The position numbers were made by a program, and so were the translations under genes. From NCBI RefSeq assembly GCF_900163645.1, contig NZ_FUKM01000015.1, forward strand, positions 1 through 64,000: a stretch of DNA of 64,000 nucleotides. Direction: 5' to 3'. Source of the stretch: Halomonas citrativorans (GTDB taxonomy: Bacteria > Pseudomonadota > Gammaproteobacteria > Pseudomonadales > Halomonadaceae). Under the pieces are notes generated by a model, which saw only the letters and a program-made list of their open reading frames with translations, ran no database searches and was not told the origin of the DNA. How positions within the stretch are numbered: the stretch's first letter is position 1; each line of letters opens with the position of its first letter. This document shows positions 9,231-18,206 of the stretch, in pieces.

Positions 9231-10139
9231 ATGAAGACGTTTGCACGTTCAGCGAGTACGGGTGAAGGGATGCCTGTGGTGGCAGGCTTTTTTGATCCGC
9301 GTACGTTCAGCGTCCAATACATCGTCAGCGACCCAGCCACAGATAAGTGCGTGATTATCGACCCGGTGCTGGATTTTGACGAAAAGTCCGGCGCAACTGC
9401 CACCCACCATGCCGACGAGCTGCTTGCCTATGTGTCGCAGCACGGCCTGAGTGTGGAGTGGATTCTGGATACCCACCCCCATGCGGACCACTTCTCCGCG
9501 GCGCAGTACCTAAAAGAGAAAACCGGCGCGCCGACCGCGATTGGCCAGCACATTACTAAAGTACAGGCGCTGTGGAAGGAGATATACCACTGGCCGGAAA
9601 TGCCCGCTGATGGTCGCCAGTGGGATAAGCTGCTTGCGGCGGGCGATACCTTCAATATTGGCGAATTAAGCGCCCGTGTGCTGCATTCACCGGGGCATAC
9701 GCTGGCCTCGATTAGCTATGTAATAGGCGATGCAGCGTTTGTACATGACACCCTGTTTCAGCCGGATTTTGGCACCGCTCGGGCTGATTTCCCCGGCGGC
9801 GATGCCCGGACACTCTGGCACTCTATTCAGCAAATTCTTGCGCTCCCCGACAGCACCCGCCTGTTTACCGGCCACGACTATATGCCGGATGGCCGCGAGC
9901 CGAAATGGGAAAGCAGCGTGGCTGAACAGCGCGACAACAATCCGCATTTGGTGGGAAAAAGTGCCGCGGATTACATTGCCCTGCGCCAACAGCGCGATAG
10001 CGAACTGCCCATGCCGAAGCTGATGCTTCACGCGCTGCAGGTCAATACTCAGGGCGGGCGCTTGCCGGAGCCCGAAGCCAACGGCAAGCGCTATCTGAAA
10101 ATCCCCCTGAATGCCTTGAAAGGGGCGAAGTGGGACTAG
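9231..10139 (+). CDS. MBL-fold metallo-hydrolase, persulfide dioxygenase-like (ETHE1/Blh type)
   Basis: Members of this group are metallo-beta-lactamase-fold enzymes. The closest characterised ones are glutathione-persulfide dioxygenases (ETHE1) and the bacterial Blh protein, which act in sulfide detoxification. The metal motif is clear: THPHADH near residues 84-90, SPGHTLASISY near 154 with its histidine, then FVHDTLFQPDFGTARADFPGG and FTGHDY. The opening FFDPRTFSVQYIVSD is typical of this subgroup. I chose ATG 9231, which has AGGAGA five bases upstream; an in-frame start at 9195 has no ribosome site. It is 302 residues long and appears to be a single gene between the T6SS island and recQ. 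The exact substrate is an inference. Confidence 0.8.
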   Translation: MKTFARSASTGEGMPVVAGFFDPRTFSVQYIVSDPATDKCVIIDPVLDFDEKSGATATHHADELLAYVSQHGLSVEWILDTHPHADHFSAAQYLKEKTGAPTAIGQHITKVQALWKEIYHWPEMPADGRQWDKLLAAGDTFNIGELSARVLHSPGHTLASISYVIGDAAFVHDTLFQPDFGTARADFPGGDARTLWHSIQQILALPDSTRLFTGHDYMPDGREPKWESSVAEQRDNNPHLVGKSAADYIALRQQRDSELPMPKLMLHALQVNTQGGRLPEPEANGKRYLKIPLNALKGAKWD

Positions 10140-10170
10140 CGTTACTGTCGTACGTCTTTCATTGGTGAAA

Positions 10171-10207
10171 ACGTCCTGAAACCGGTAGCGTAATTAGCTC
10201 AGGACGT
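10171..10207. other. Inverted repeat between MBL hydrolase and recQ-like gene
   Basis: ACGTCCTGA at 10171-10179 is matched by TCAGGACGT at 10199-10207 across a 19-base gap. There is no T-run after it. It could be a hairpin in the recQ leader or a regulator site; neither is established. Confidence 0.25.
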
Positions 10208-10230
10208 AACCCCCCTCTCTAGGAAGGCGC

Positions 10231-12231
10231 ATGACTTCAATTTCTCCGCAACAAACCCTGAAAGACGTATTCGGTTTTGACGACTTTCGCGGTGGCCAGC
10301 AGGCCGTGGTCTCCAGAGTGTTGGAGGGCCATTCCACGGCGGCTATTTTCGCCACCGGCGCGGGAAAGTCGCTGTGTTATCAACTGCCCGCGCTGCATCT
10401 ACCCCATTTAACGCTGGTGGTGTCGCCGCTTTTAGCGCTGATGCAGGATCAGCTCGCCTTTTTAACCCGCCACGGCGTGGCGGCGGCAAGTATCGATTCC
10501 ACTCAGGACCGCGATACCGTGCGTGATGTGATGGAGCGTGCCAGAAGCGGCGAGTTGAAAATTCTCATGGTGTCGGTGGAGCGGCTCAAGAACGAACGTT
10601 TCCGGAATTTTCTGCGTCAGGTAAATATTTCGCTGTTAGTGGTCGATGAAGCCCACTGCTTGTCTGAATGGGGGCATAACTTTCGCCCCGACTATCTTAA
10701 GTTGCCCGAGTACCAGCGCGAGTTCGCAATCCCTCAAGTGCTGCTGCTGACCGCCACGGCCACGCCTGCGGTGATTGCCGATATGGGCGAGAAATTCTCC
10801 ATTGATCCAAATAATGTGATTACCACAGGCTTCTATCGGCCCAATCTTGAATTACTGGTGCACCCAGTAGCGGGTAACCGTCAGCAACATTTGATCGATT
10901 GGCTAAAGCCTCAAATGCAGCCGGGCAATGAAGCGCCCAGCATCATTTATGTCACCTTGCAGCAAACTGCTGAACAAGTGGCCAGCGCCTTGGCTGCCCA
11001 GGGAATCAGCGCTCAGGCGTATCACGCGGGGCTGGATTCAGTGCGACGAGATGAGATTCAGCGCCAATTTATGAGTGGGGAGTCGCCGTGCATCGTGGCT
11101 ACCATTGCATTTGGCATGGGCATCGATAAAGGCAATATTCGCAACGTCGTGCATTTTGACCTGCCCAAATCCATCGAGAACTATAGCCAGGAGATCGGGC
11201 GGGCAGGACGCGATGGCCTGCCTTCCACCTGCCTGACTATGGCAGGGCGTGATGGCTTGCGCGTGCTGGAAAACTTTGTGTACGGCGATACGCCGGAGTA
11301 CGCGGGTATTGTGCGCTTGCTTGAGGAGGTCGCCGCCGCCGGTGCGACGCCCGAGCGCCAGTGGGAAGTGCTGCTCAATGTGTTGTCACGCGATACCAAT
11401 ATTCGCCTGCTGCCGCTGAAAACCCTGCTCGTACGGCTGGAAATGCACGGCATTATCGCACCGCGCTTCGCCTTTCTAGCGGAATACCGGTTGCGTTATC
11501 ACACTGAACCAGAGGCGCTGGTTGCACGCTTTCAGGGTGAACGGGCGGCCTTTGTCCGCCTGCTGGTCGATAATATCCCCATCGCCCGCACCTGGGGGAG
11601 TGTGGATTTCGAGCGGCTGCAGTCGGCAGGGCAGGCGCAACAGGTCGATGCCTCCCGCGCTCGCGTGATTACCGCCCTTGAGTACTTTCAGGATAAAGGC
11701 TGGCTGACGCTGGAAGGCAAACGAATGACCGACGTGTATGACGTCCGTCAGCCGGAATTCAGCCTTGAGGGGCTGGCGAGCCAGCTATATGACGAGTGTT
11801 TAGCGCGCGAGCGGAGCGAGATCGAGCGGCTGCAGGCCATGCTGGCGCTCTTTGAGTCCGATACATGCCTGACCCGGCGTTTAACCGAGCACTTTGGCGA
11901 CACAACGTTAAGCGCAAGCGACGATAGCCGTTGTGGGCACTGCTCGGTCTGCTATGGGCATAGCGTTCAGTTGCCCGCTGCGCCGTCTTTACCGGCACTG
12001 GCAGACGCCGATTTCAGCCGTTACGCCGCGCCCTTTATCGAGCGCCATACGGCGCAAACAGGCCAGCCTCCCAACCGCCAGCGGCTAGCCCATTTTTTGT
12101 GCGGCCTGAGTATGCCGGTGTTTACGCCGCTCAAGGCGCGCAGCCTTGATGGCTTTGGCGTATTCGAGCAGCGCGCCTACCCTGAGGTGAGGCAGTGGGC
12201 AGAGTGGTGTCTTAACCCTGGCGCAGCGTAA
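10231..12231 (+). CDS. RecQ-family ATP-dependent DNA helicase
   Basis: This 666-residue superfamily 2 helicase would unwind DNA 3'-5' during repair and replication-fork processing. The Walker A motif is ATGAGKS (41-47) and motif II is DEAH (139-142) followed by the RecQ signature CLSEWGHNFRPDY. Motif III is TATATP, and motif VI (QEIGRAGRDG) lies near residue 320. The cysteine set resembling RecQ zinc binding (C546 in CLTRRLTEHFGD, then CGHCSVC at 568-574) lies near the C-terminus, about 150 residues later than in E. coli RecQ, and no HRDC domain is evident. This is therefore a divergent RecQ-type protein and I withhold the symbol. GGAAGG precedes ATG 10231. Its 3' end overlaps the convergent phosphoesterase gene by 20 bases. 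Confidence 0.85.
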   Translation: MTSISPQQTLKDVFGFDDFRGGQQAVVSRVLEGHSTAAIFATGAGKSLCYQLPALHLPHLTLVVSPLLALMQDQLAFLTRHGVAAASIDSTQDRDTVRDVMERARSGELKILMVSVERLKNERFRNFLRQVNISLLVVDEAHCLSEWGHNFRPDYLKLPEYQREFAIPQVLLLTATATPAVIADMGEKFSIDPNNVITTGFYRPNLELLVHPVAGNRQQHLIDWLKPQMQPGNEAPSIIYVTLQQTAEQVASALAAQGISAQAYHAGLDSVRRDEIQRQFMSGESPCIVATIAFGMGIDKGNIRNVVHFDLPKSIENYSQEIGRAGRDGLPSTCLTMAGRDGLRVLENFVYGDTPEYAGIVRLLEEVAAAGATPERQWEVLLNVLSRDTNIRLLPLKTLLVRLEMHGIIAPRFAFLAEYRLRYHTEPEALVARFQGERAAFVRLLVDNIPIARTWGSVDFERLQSAGQAQQVDASRARVITALEYFQDKGWLTLEGKRMTDVYDVRQPEFSLEGLASQLYDECLARERSEIERLQAMLALFESDTCLTRRLTEHFGDTTLSASDDSRCGHCSVCYGHSVQLPAAPSLPALADADFSRYAAPFIERHTAQTGQPPNRQRLAHFLCGLSMPVFTPLKARSLDGFGVFEQRAYPEVRQWAEWCLNPGAA

Positions 12232-13330
12232 TGCGGGTGAGTTCTGAAGGCTTGCCTAAGCGCAGCGCAAAGCCAGGCCAGAGCCCGGTGCCGTTATTGA
12301 CGTAAAGCGTCATTCCGTCAACATCGTAAAAGCCTGAGACAAAACCGTTATTGGCCAAGGCCACAATACGATCAACCCCCCAAATCATACCGCCGTGGGT
12401 GTGGCCAGAAAGCTGCAAATCAACCCCGGCGGCAGCTGCCCTGGCGGCATCAAACGGCTGGTGGTCAAGCAGGATAATCGGCGCGCTAGTGGGGGCGTCA
12501 GCGATTGCTTCGTCTACATCCGGCGCGGGCCAGCCGGTACGCGGTGCTCGTAAATCGGTGATGCCAGCAAGCACCAGGTGGGCACCGTCTCGTGTGATCA
12601 CAGCATGTTGATTGGCCAGCGTCTGCATACCAAGTGATTGGTAATGCGCCATCCACTGCTCGTACCCAAAGTAATATTCGTGGTTGCCGGGGCTTGCATA
12701 AACGCCATCCGGCGCCGAAAGTGCTTGAAGCGGTGCTACATCCATCCGTCGGGTTTCGAGGTCGCCGTCGATCAGGTCGCCGGTAATCACGATTAAATCA
12801 GGTGCCAAGGCGTTGGTTTTGGTGACCACCGCGTTAACCCATGGCGCCTCAAATAACCGGCTGATATGCAGGTCGGTTAAATGAATTATTTGATACCCGT
12901 CAAACTGCGTGGGCAGCCCGGTAATGGTTACTTCAACCTCCTTCATGGGCGGTACGCGCACTGCCTGGTTGACCCCAAAGGCCGCGATGCCCAGAGCGAT
13001 GATCCCAATCGCATAACGCAAAGAGGCGGGGATCTTGAGTCGCCGCCTTTTTGCTGCCATTAAGAGAAGCGTTACCGCATCAACGATGAGTTGTAACATC
13101 GCCAGAAAAAGGAGGGTGCCGAACAGCCAGTTGATCATTAGCACTATGCTTCTGGGTACCTCGGGGGAAAACATACTGCCAAAGGCCAAAAACGTCAGCA
13201 GGTGGTGCTGTGAAACGAGAAGCAGTAACGCGCTGAGGGCAATCTTGACCCATAACGGCCAACGCAGCGGTGCCAGGAAACGGGCAATAACCATCAGGCA
13301 GGGTATGGCAACGATGAAGTGAAACATCAA
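12212..13330 (-). CDS. Membrane-anchored metallophosphoesterase (YaeI-like)
   Basis: This 372-residue protein has four hydrophobic segments in the first 140 residues (for example FIVAIPCLMVIARFLAPL and ALSALLLLVSQHHLL), followed by a calcineurin-like phosphoesterase domain. The metal-binding blocks are present in order: HLTDLHIS, VITGDLIDGD, SPGNHEYYFG and LSGHTHGGMIWG. Related proteins such as E. coli YaeI hydrolyse phosphodiesters, and the active domain probably sits at the membrane. The gene is convergent with the recQ-like gene, with a 20-base overlap of coding ends, and stands alone on this strand. The substrate cannot be deduced. Confidence 0.85.
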   Translation of the reverse strand: MMFHFIVAIPCLMVIARFLAPLRWPLWVKIALSALLLLVSQHHLLTFLAFGSMFSPEVPRSIVLMINWLFGTLLFLAMLQLIVDAVTLLLMAAKRRRLKIPASLRYAIGIIALGIAAFGVNQAVRVPPMKEVEVTITGLPTQFDGYQIIHLTDLHISRLFEAPWVNAVVTKTNALAPDLIVITGDLIDGDLETRRMDVAPLQALSAPDGVYASPGNHEYYFGYEQWMAHYQSLGMQTLANQHAVITRDGAHLVLAGITDLRAPRTGWPAPDVDEAIADAPTSAPIILLDHQPFDAARAAAAGVDLQLSGHTHGGMIWGVDRIVALANNGFVSGFYDVDGMTLYVNNGTGLWPGFALRLGKPSELTRITLRQG

Positions 13331-13461
13331 AGGGGACTCGTATAAGAGAGTGGGCGTAGTTATATAGATAAATGGCTAAATTAGCTATTCATCAAAAAGT
13401 GTAAAAATCGCTTGGTTCAACGGTACGTATTTTCGCTACGTACATTCGCTAAGTGTTGCCA

Positions 13462-14412
13462 CTAAGTACGTTCATCGGGCAGGCGGCTTTCACGCCAGTT
13501 ATCCCACGCGGGAGCTGGCCCAACCATTTCAAACAGATGATCCAAAAAGGCACTTACCTTTCGCGTATGCAGGCGACGCTGCGCGTACAGTACATGAATA
13601 TCGCGCCTGCCGGGGGCGACCTCGCAGCGCCACTCTTCAAGTACGGGTAGCAGTTTTTTTGAAGCCAATTCATCGGCGATTAACCAGGTAGGAAACATGA
13701 CGAAACCCTGACCCATGAGCGCTGCTTGCACCAGGCTTCCGGCATCGTTGCTATAAAGAGGGCCATCGACTTTGCAGGTAATGGGCTGCGGCTGCTCGGG
13801 ATGGTGGAAATACCAACGCTGGCGGCCCATTTCGCCCTGGTAAAGCAAGCAGTTGTGCTGGCTCAGGTCATCGGGCGTATTCGGCGTGCCTGCGTGTTGC
13901 AAGTAGCTCGGCGCGGCGGCCACCACGTAATTCATCGGGGCTAAACGGCGTGCCACCAGCGTGGTGTCGGCCAGTTCGCCAACGCGAAACGTGATATCGA
14001 TGCCCTCGCGTACCGGGTCGGTTAATTGATCGGTCAACATTAACTCGACGTTGACCGCCGGGTAGCGCTGCTGAAAGCGATGCAGAATTGGCATGATTTG
14101 ACGCTGACCAAAGGCGACCGGCGCGTTTAAGCGCAGCACACCGGAAGGCTCGGCATTTGGCGCTGTCAGCGCTTCGGTCGCCAGGTCGAGCTGTTCAAGG
14201 ATGCCTCGCACGTCTTGATAGTAGCGCTCACCGGCTTCGGTCAGCGTCACTGCCCGCGTGTGCCGGTAGAGCAGTTGCTGACCCAACGACTCCTCTAGAG
14301 ACGCAATTTGGCGCGAGATAGACGACACAGCACGATGAAAATGACGAGCCGTGGCGGTAAAGCTGCCGGTCGCGGCAACGCGCTCGAAAACGCGTAATGC
14401 ATTGAGATCCAT
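13462..14412 (-). CDS. LysR-family transcriptional regulator
   Basis: This 316-residue LysR-type regulator has the N-terminal winged helix (MDLNALRVFERVAATGSF, then RAVSSISRQIASLEESLG, the recognition helix) and a C-terminal effector-binding domain (PSGVLRLNAPVAFGQRQIMP, then FVMFPTWLIADELASKKLLPVL). It resembles the DsdA/AaeR-like group of single-target regulators. It is divergent from the PRISE reductase gene across 185 bases, the classic arrangement in which a LysR protein controls its neighbour. A small inverted repeat lies in that interval. The ligand is unknown. Confidence 0.9.
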   Translation of the reverse strand: MDLNALRVFERVAATGSFTATARHFHRAVSSISRQIASLEESLGQQLLYRHTRAVTLTEAGERYYQDVRGILEQLDLATEALTAPNAEPSGVLRLNAPVAFGQRQIMPILHRFQQRYPAVNVELMLTDQLTDPVREGIDITFRVGELADTTLVARRLAPMNYVVAAAPSYLQHAGTPNTPDDLSQHNCLLYQGEMGRQRWYFHHPEQPQPITCKVDGPLYSNDAGSLVQAALMGQGFVMFPTWLIADELASKKLLPVLEEWRCEVAPGRRDIHVLYAQRRLHTRKVSAFLDHLFEMVGPAPAWDNWRESRLPDERT

Positions 14413-14457
14413 TAGGTTGCGCCTAAAGCAATAAAGATTTGCGATTTTTCCAATTGT

Positions 14458-14473
14458 AGCAACTCTGGTTGCT
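14458..14473. promoter_or_regulatory. Candidate LysR operator
   Basis: AGCAAC at 14458-14463 and GTTGCT at 14468-14473 form a palindrome with a TCTG centre, 46 bases upstream of the LysR start and in the shared divergent region. Position and symmetry suit a LysR-type site, but no family consensus confirms it. Confidence 0.3.
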
Positions 14474-14597
14474 GTCCAGAATAAGCCATAACCGATACGA
14501 ACACAGCGTTCGTCATTTTCAGAGTGTTTCTCAGAGCTAACTCTTTCAAAGCAATTTTGATGGCAACGAGTTACCTCGTTTGAATAAGGAGTCGATA

Positions 14598-15656
14598 ATG
14601 CGTAAAGGCAATGCTCTTATAGTAGGTGCTACCGGTATTACTGGCGGCAACCTGGCAAGCTATCTCAATGCTAGTGGCTGGACCGTTTATGGTTTGTCAC
14701 GCCGCCCCACTACCCAGACCGGCATTATCCCTGTTACTGCTGATCTACTGGATCGCGAGGCCACCGAGATAGCCTTGGCAGATTTACCCATCACGCACGT
14801 GTTTTACTGCACCTGGATCAAGCGCGATAGTGAAAAGGCCAACGTCGAGGCCAACGGCGCGATGATGCAGAACCTGCTGGATGCCTTGCAGGGCACGAAA
14901 ATTAAGCATGTCTCGCTGGTAACCGGCACCAAGCAGTACCTGGGCTCTTTTGAGAGCTACGGCAGCGGCAAGACTGAAACGCCATTTCGTGAATCCGCGC
15001 CGCGCGTACCCGGCGAAAACTTCTACTACGCCCTTGAAGACACCTTGTTCGCCGCCGCCGCACGTGACGGTTTCAACTGGAACGTGCACCGCCCGCATAC
15101 CGTGATCGGCTATGCCCTGGGTAACGCCATGAACATGGGCGTGACGCTGGCGGTTTACGCCTCCATCTGTAAGGCAACCGGCAAGCCGTTTACCTTCCCA
15201 GGTTCGCAGGTGCAGTGGAATGCACTGACCGACCTAACCGATGCGCTGGTGCTGGCACGTCAGTTGGAGTGGGCGGCCACTACCCCGGGGGCGCACAACG
15301 AAGCGTTCAACACCGTTAACGGTGACGTTTTCCGCTGGCGCCGGATGTGGCGTGAAATAGGCGAGTTCTTCGAGCTGGAAGTTGCCGATTGCCCGGAAAC
15401 GCCGCTGCCGCTGGAAACACAAATGGCCGATAGCGCGCCAATCTGGGCCGACATTGCTGAGAAGCATGACCTGATGGAAGCCGATGTGACCAAGCTGGCT
15501 TCCTGGTGGCACTCCGATGCCGACCTTGGGCGTGAGCTTGAGTGCGTTAACGATGTGACCAAGTCACGCGATTTCGGCTTTGACCACTTCCGCGAAACCC
15601 GTGGCGCGTTTTTTGATCTGTTCACCCGCCTGCGCGCAGAACGCATTATCCCTTGA
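14598..15656 (+). CDS. SDR-family oxidoreductase, PRISE (progesterone 5-beta-reductase/iridoid synthase)-like
   Basis: This 352-residue NAD(P)-dependent reductase of the extended/atypical SDR type has the nucleotide motif GATGITGGNLA (residues 9-19). The second block HVFYCTW with the preceding residues is typical of the PRISE group, whose members reduce enones. Further family marks are SLVTGTKQYLG, the active-site region FYYALEDTLF, HRPHTVIGY and AFNTVNGDVFRW. I chose ATG 14598, which has AAGGAG seven bases upstream; the in-frame TTG at 14580 has none. It is divergent from a LysR gene and followed by a strong terminator, so it is probably a single-gene unit controlled by that regulator. The physiological substrate is unknown. 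Confidence 0.85.
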   Translation: MRKGNALIVGATGITGGNLASYLNASGWTVYGLSRRPTTQTGIIPVTADLLDREATEIALADLPITHVFYCTWIKRDSEKANVEANGAMMQNLLDALQGTKIKHVSLVTGTKQYLGSFESYGSGKTETPFRESAPRVPGENFYYALEDTLFAAAARDGFNWNVHRPHTVIGYALGNAMNMGVTLAVYASICKATGKPFTFPGSQVQWNALTDLTDALVLARQLEWAATTPGAHNEAFNTVNGDVFRWRRMWREIGEFFELEVADCPETPLPLETQMADSAPIWADIAEKHDLMEADVTKLASWWHSDADLGRELECVNDVTKSRDFGFDHFRETRGAFFDLFTRLRAERIIP

Positions 15657-15684
15657 GTCATACCGCTTTCAGAAAAATCGCCAC

Positions 15685-15711
15685 CGGGGTGCCTAATGGC
15701 ACCCCGTTTTT
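15685..15711 (+). terminator. Rho-independent terminator after the SDR gene
   Basis: A 9-bp perfect stem (CGGGGTGCC, loop TAAT, GGCACCCCG) is followed by TTTTT, 28 bases after the SDR stop codon. The following 200 bases up to the DUF2946 stop are AT-rich and I see nothing else in them. Confidence 0.85.
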
Positions 15712-15919
15712 GCGTTCCTGAGCACCTTCTTGGATGTGCTGGCTCAAGTGTGATGATGATACAAATGAGTAAGCCGGATGCTGATTAAAAAGAGTAGCAA
15801 AGCTATTAATAGTTTTAACGTATAGCAGTGAGTGTCGAGCTGTCTTGTTGTTAAGGGATGAGCTTAAAAGATATTCTTCGTATTTTTTAAATATTAAGAC
15901 GCACTAAAGCCGGGCCTTG

Positions 15920-16483
15920 TTATGCTTTTAAAAAGCCTAACAACCCTATTTCTTTTTTGCTTTTACGCGTTACTATTAACAGTGTTCGCGTAGATGTTTT
16001 TAAATGCTCGACGATAAAAGAAGGCGGCCCGCGAGTTAACGCATGCGGATAGTTATACTGAATGAACGCACCGGTCTGGAACGTAAGAAATGCGCCGCCC
16101 AACGCAACGAAGGCTTCGTGGGCAAGGGCGGGTAACGCAATAGAGAGCGACGGACTGTGTTGCCACAGCTCACAGTAGCCACACTGGTTGTGCCAGTCTG
16201 ACAACGTGCTGGAAAGTGCGCGGCCAGTAGCCGTATCGGGTGGGGGATGCGCTACAGGGTGTTCGGCGTGTTCATCCGTCGAATGATGATGCTCAGCATC
16301 CGCATTGTGGTTATGACTGTTGCTGTGGTTATGACTGTTGCTGTGAGCATGGTGGCCATGGTCGTGATGACTGGCCTGGAACTGAGAAATGAGCGGCCCC
16401 GCAAATAGCAGACACATAGCTACCCACGCCATCGCTAACGTAACGCGATAGTAGGGTAAGCGTGCTGAGCGAGACAGCGGCAT
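15920..16483 (-). CDS. DUF2946 family protein with His-rich segment
   Basis: This 187-residue protein has an N-terminal hydrophobic segment (about 12-33), then a histidine-rich stretch at roughly 38-75 made of HDHGHH, NSHNH and HHH units. The DUF2946 hallmark CGYCELW lies near residue 100, followed by a further apolar segment. DUF2946 proteins are small membrane or exported proteins often found beside metal-uptake genes. The His and Cys content suggests metal contact; no function is proven. ATG 16483 has GAGGG upstream. It is divergent from the PepSY membrane gene across 257 bases, and both carry His-rich loops, so a joint role in metal handling is plausible. Confidence 0.7.
   Translation of the reverse strand: MPLSRSARLPYYRVTLAMAWVAMCLLFAGPLISQFQASHHDHGHHAHSNSHNHSNSHNHNADAEHHHSTDEHAEHPVAHPPPDTATGRALSSTLSDWHNQCGYCELWQHSPSLSIALPALAHEAFVALGGAFLTFQTGAFIQYNYPHALTRGPPSFIVEHLKTSTRTLLIVTRKSKKEIGLLGFLKA
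16307..16342. repeat. Two tandem copies of an 18-bp unit
   Basis: The unit GTGGTTATGACTGTTGCT occurs twice, at 16307-16324 and 16325-16342, inside the DUF2946 gene. On the minus strand each unit encodes SNSHNH, so slippage would lengthen or shorten the His-rich segment in steps of six residues without a frameshift. Confidence 0.9.
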
Positions 16484-16740
16484 CAAATTTAGCCCTCACG
16501 GGGTTAACAAGAAGCGTGATTGTACCAGTCCGGTACTGAGTAACCATAAAATTATCCGTTAACGGTAGATTCCTTAAATCGCTGAGCCTTATGCGACCTA
16601 TAGCCGCATACTTTGTATGAATGATTTAAGAAGATGTTTGTAGCGTTTTAATCGTTAACTTTTTTAAAGATCAATAACCCTTTTTATATACGTCATGTCG
16701 AGAAATAACGTTGTTCAATGTCTTTTAGGGAACGATAAGT

Positions 16741-18135
16741 ATGTCATCCAATAAAGCTGACCCAGCACGGTCTGGGCGAAGTGGAAAAATTCTCTTTGCG
16801 CTATTAATGCGGATGCACTTTTATGTGGGGCTCCTGGTAGGTCCCTTTATCCTGGTGGCTGCCTTAAGCGGTATTGTCTACGTTTTAACACCTTCGGTGG
16901 AATCGTGGCTTTACCGGGATGCCTTAACGGTAAGTACCCAGAGCGCACCGCAGCCGCTGGCCCGGCAAATTGAAACGGCGCAGTGGGTGGTAGGCCAGGA
17001 CACGCTACCCGCCGTGGTTCGCCCCGCACCGGATGTGTACAGCACTACGCGTGTTATGTTTGCCGACCCAGCGCTTGGACCTTCCGAGCATCGGGCTATT
17101 TTTATAGACCCGGCAACGCTTGAAGTGAAAGGCGACATGACCGTTTATGGCACCAGCGGAATATTGCCGTTTCGCACGGCGCTTGATCAGTTTCACCGTG
17201 GCTTGTTGCTAGGCGATGTAGGGCGCTTGTATAGCGAACTAGCGGCGTCATGGCTATGGATCATTGCGCTGCTGGGCCTGGTGCTTTGGTTAGCGCGACG
17301 TAAAGCGCTTAAAAGCCCAAGCCCGCGTATGGCGGCACGGCGCTGGCACGCAACCGTGGGAGTTTCTGCGCTAGTCGGGCTGCTGTTTTTCTCAGCCACG
17401 GGGCTTACCTGGTCGCAATGGGCCGGTGGCAATATTGGTGAACTAAGACAGGCGTGGGGCTGGGGCACGCCGAGTGTATCGACTGTGCTTCCCGCGTCGG
17501 GGGATGCGGCGAGTCATGATCCCCATGCCCATCACGACATGCATGCCGACCATGGTGTGAGCAGCGCCCCCGAAGCTGGGGATTTTGTAAGCACGGAAGG
17601 GTTCGACCAGGCGCTTGCGGCAGCGAGGCGTTCAGGGCTACTGGCAGACCAAATCCAGCTAGAACCGCCTGCCAGCGAAGGCCGAGCGTGGCGCGTATCA
17701 GAAATTGACCGGCGCTGGCCTACCCAGGTAGACCAGGTCGCGCTGAACCCAAGCGATATGCGCATTCTTGAACAAACGGATTTTTCAACGTTTCCCTTGG
17801 CGGCAAAGCTAACGCGCTGGGGCATTGATTTACATATGGGCGTACTGTTCGGCCTGCCTAACCAACTGGTGCTGGCGCTATTTGCCGCCGCCCTGGTGTT
17901 TCTTATTGTGTGGGGTTATCGGATGTGGTGGCAGCGCGTTAAAAGCACCACGGTGAACCAGGCGCAGACCATGGCCGCGCTGTTTATTATGCTGAGCTTG
18001 CCCGCTCAGTTGGGCCTGCTCGCTATCCTGGCGCTTTTAGGGTTCGCCTTACCGGTATTGGGCGGCAGCTTAATCATTATTGCGATCATTGATGTGCTTC
18101 GCTGGGCGGCTTCCAGAAAGCACCGAAGCGTGTAA
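16741..18135 (+). CDS. PepSY-associated transmembrane protein
   Basis: This 464-residue inner-membrane protein belongs to the PepSY_TM family (COG3182). Membrane segments are visible at about 23-48 (LLVGPFILVAALSGIVYVL), 160-185, 200-222 and two or three at 375-460. The N-terminal HxxxG pattern in FYVGLLVGP, the HRGLLLGD motif after the first periplasmic loop and HMGVLFGLPNQ near the C-terminal helices are family features. The large periplasmic loop near residue 260 contains HDPHAHHDMHADH. Family members accompany TonB-dependent siderophore receptors or act in ferric reduction. No receptor gene is adjacent here; the divergent neighbour is a His-rich DUF2946 gene. AGGGA precedes the ATG. Confidence 0.8.
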   Translation: MSSNKADPARSGRSGKILFALLMRMHFYVGLLVGPFILVAALSGIVYVLTPSVESWLYRDALTVSTQSAPQPLARQIETAQWVVGQDTLPAVVRPAPDVYSTTRVMFADPALGPSEHRAIFIDPATLEVKGDMTVYGTSGILPFRTALDQFHRGLLLGDVGRLYSELAASWLWIIALLGLVLWLARRKALKSPSPRMAARRWHATVGVSALVGLLFFSATGLTWSQWAGGNIGELRQAWGWGTPSVSTVLPASGDAASHDPHAHHDMHADHGVSSAPEAGDFVSTEGFDQALAAARRSGLLADQIQLEPPASEGRAWRVSEIDRRWPTQVDQVALNPSDMRILEQTDFSTFPLAAKLTRWGIDLHMGVLFGLPNQLVLALFAAALVFLIVWGYRMWWQRVKSTTVNQAQTMAALFIMLSLPAQLGLLAILALLGFALPVLGGSLIIIAIIDVLRWAASRKHRSV

Positions 18136-18161
18136 AAACGCTGATAATAAGCGCAATAGAA

Positions 18162-18189
18162 AAGGCCTCAGGTAGATACCTGAGGCCTT
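18162..18189 (-). terminator. Terminator for the CobW/ZigA gene
   Basis: A 13-bp perfect inverted repeat (AAGGCCTCAGGTA and its complement, two-base centre) lies between the convergent PepSY and CobW genes. Read on the minus strand it is followed by TTTTCTATT, fitting a terminator for the minus-strand gene. It may also act weakly on the plus strand. Confidence 0.75.
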
Positions 18190-18206
18190 GGCGCTTTCAA
18201 GCAGAT

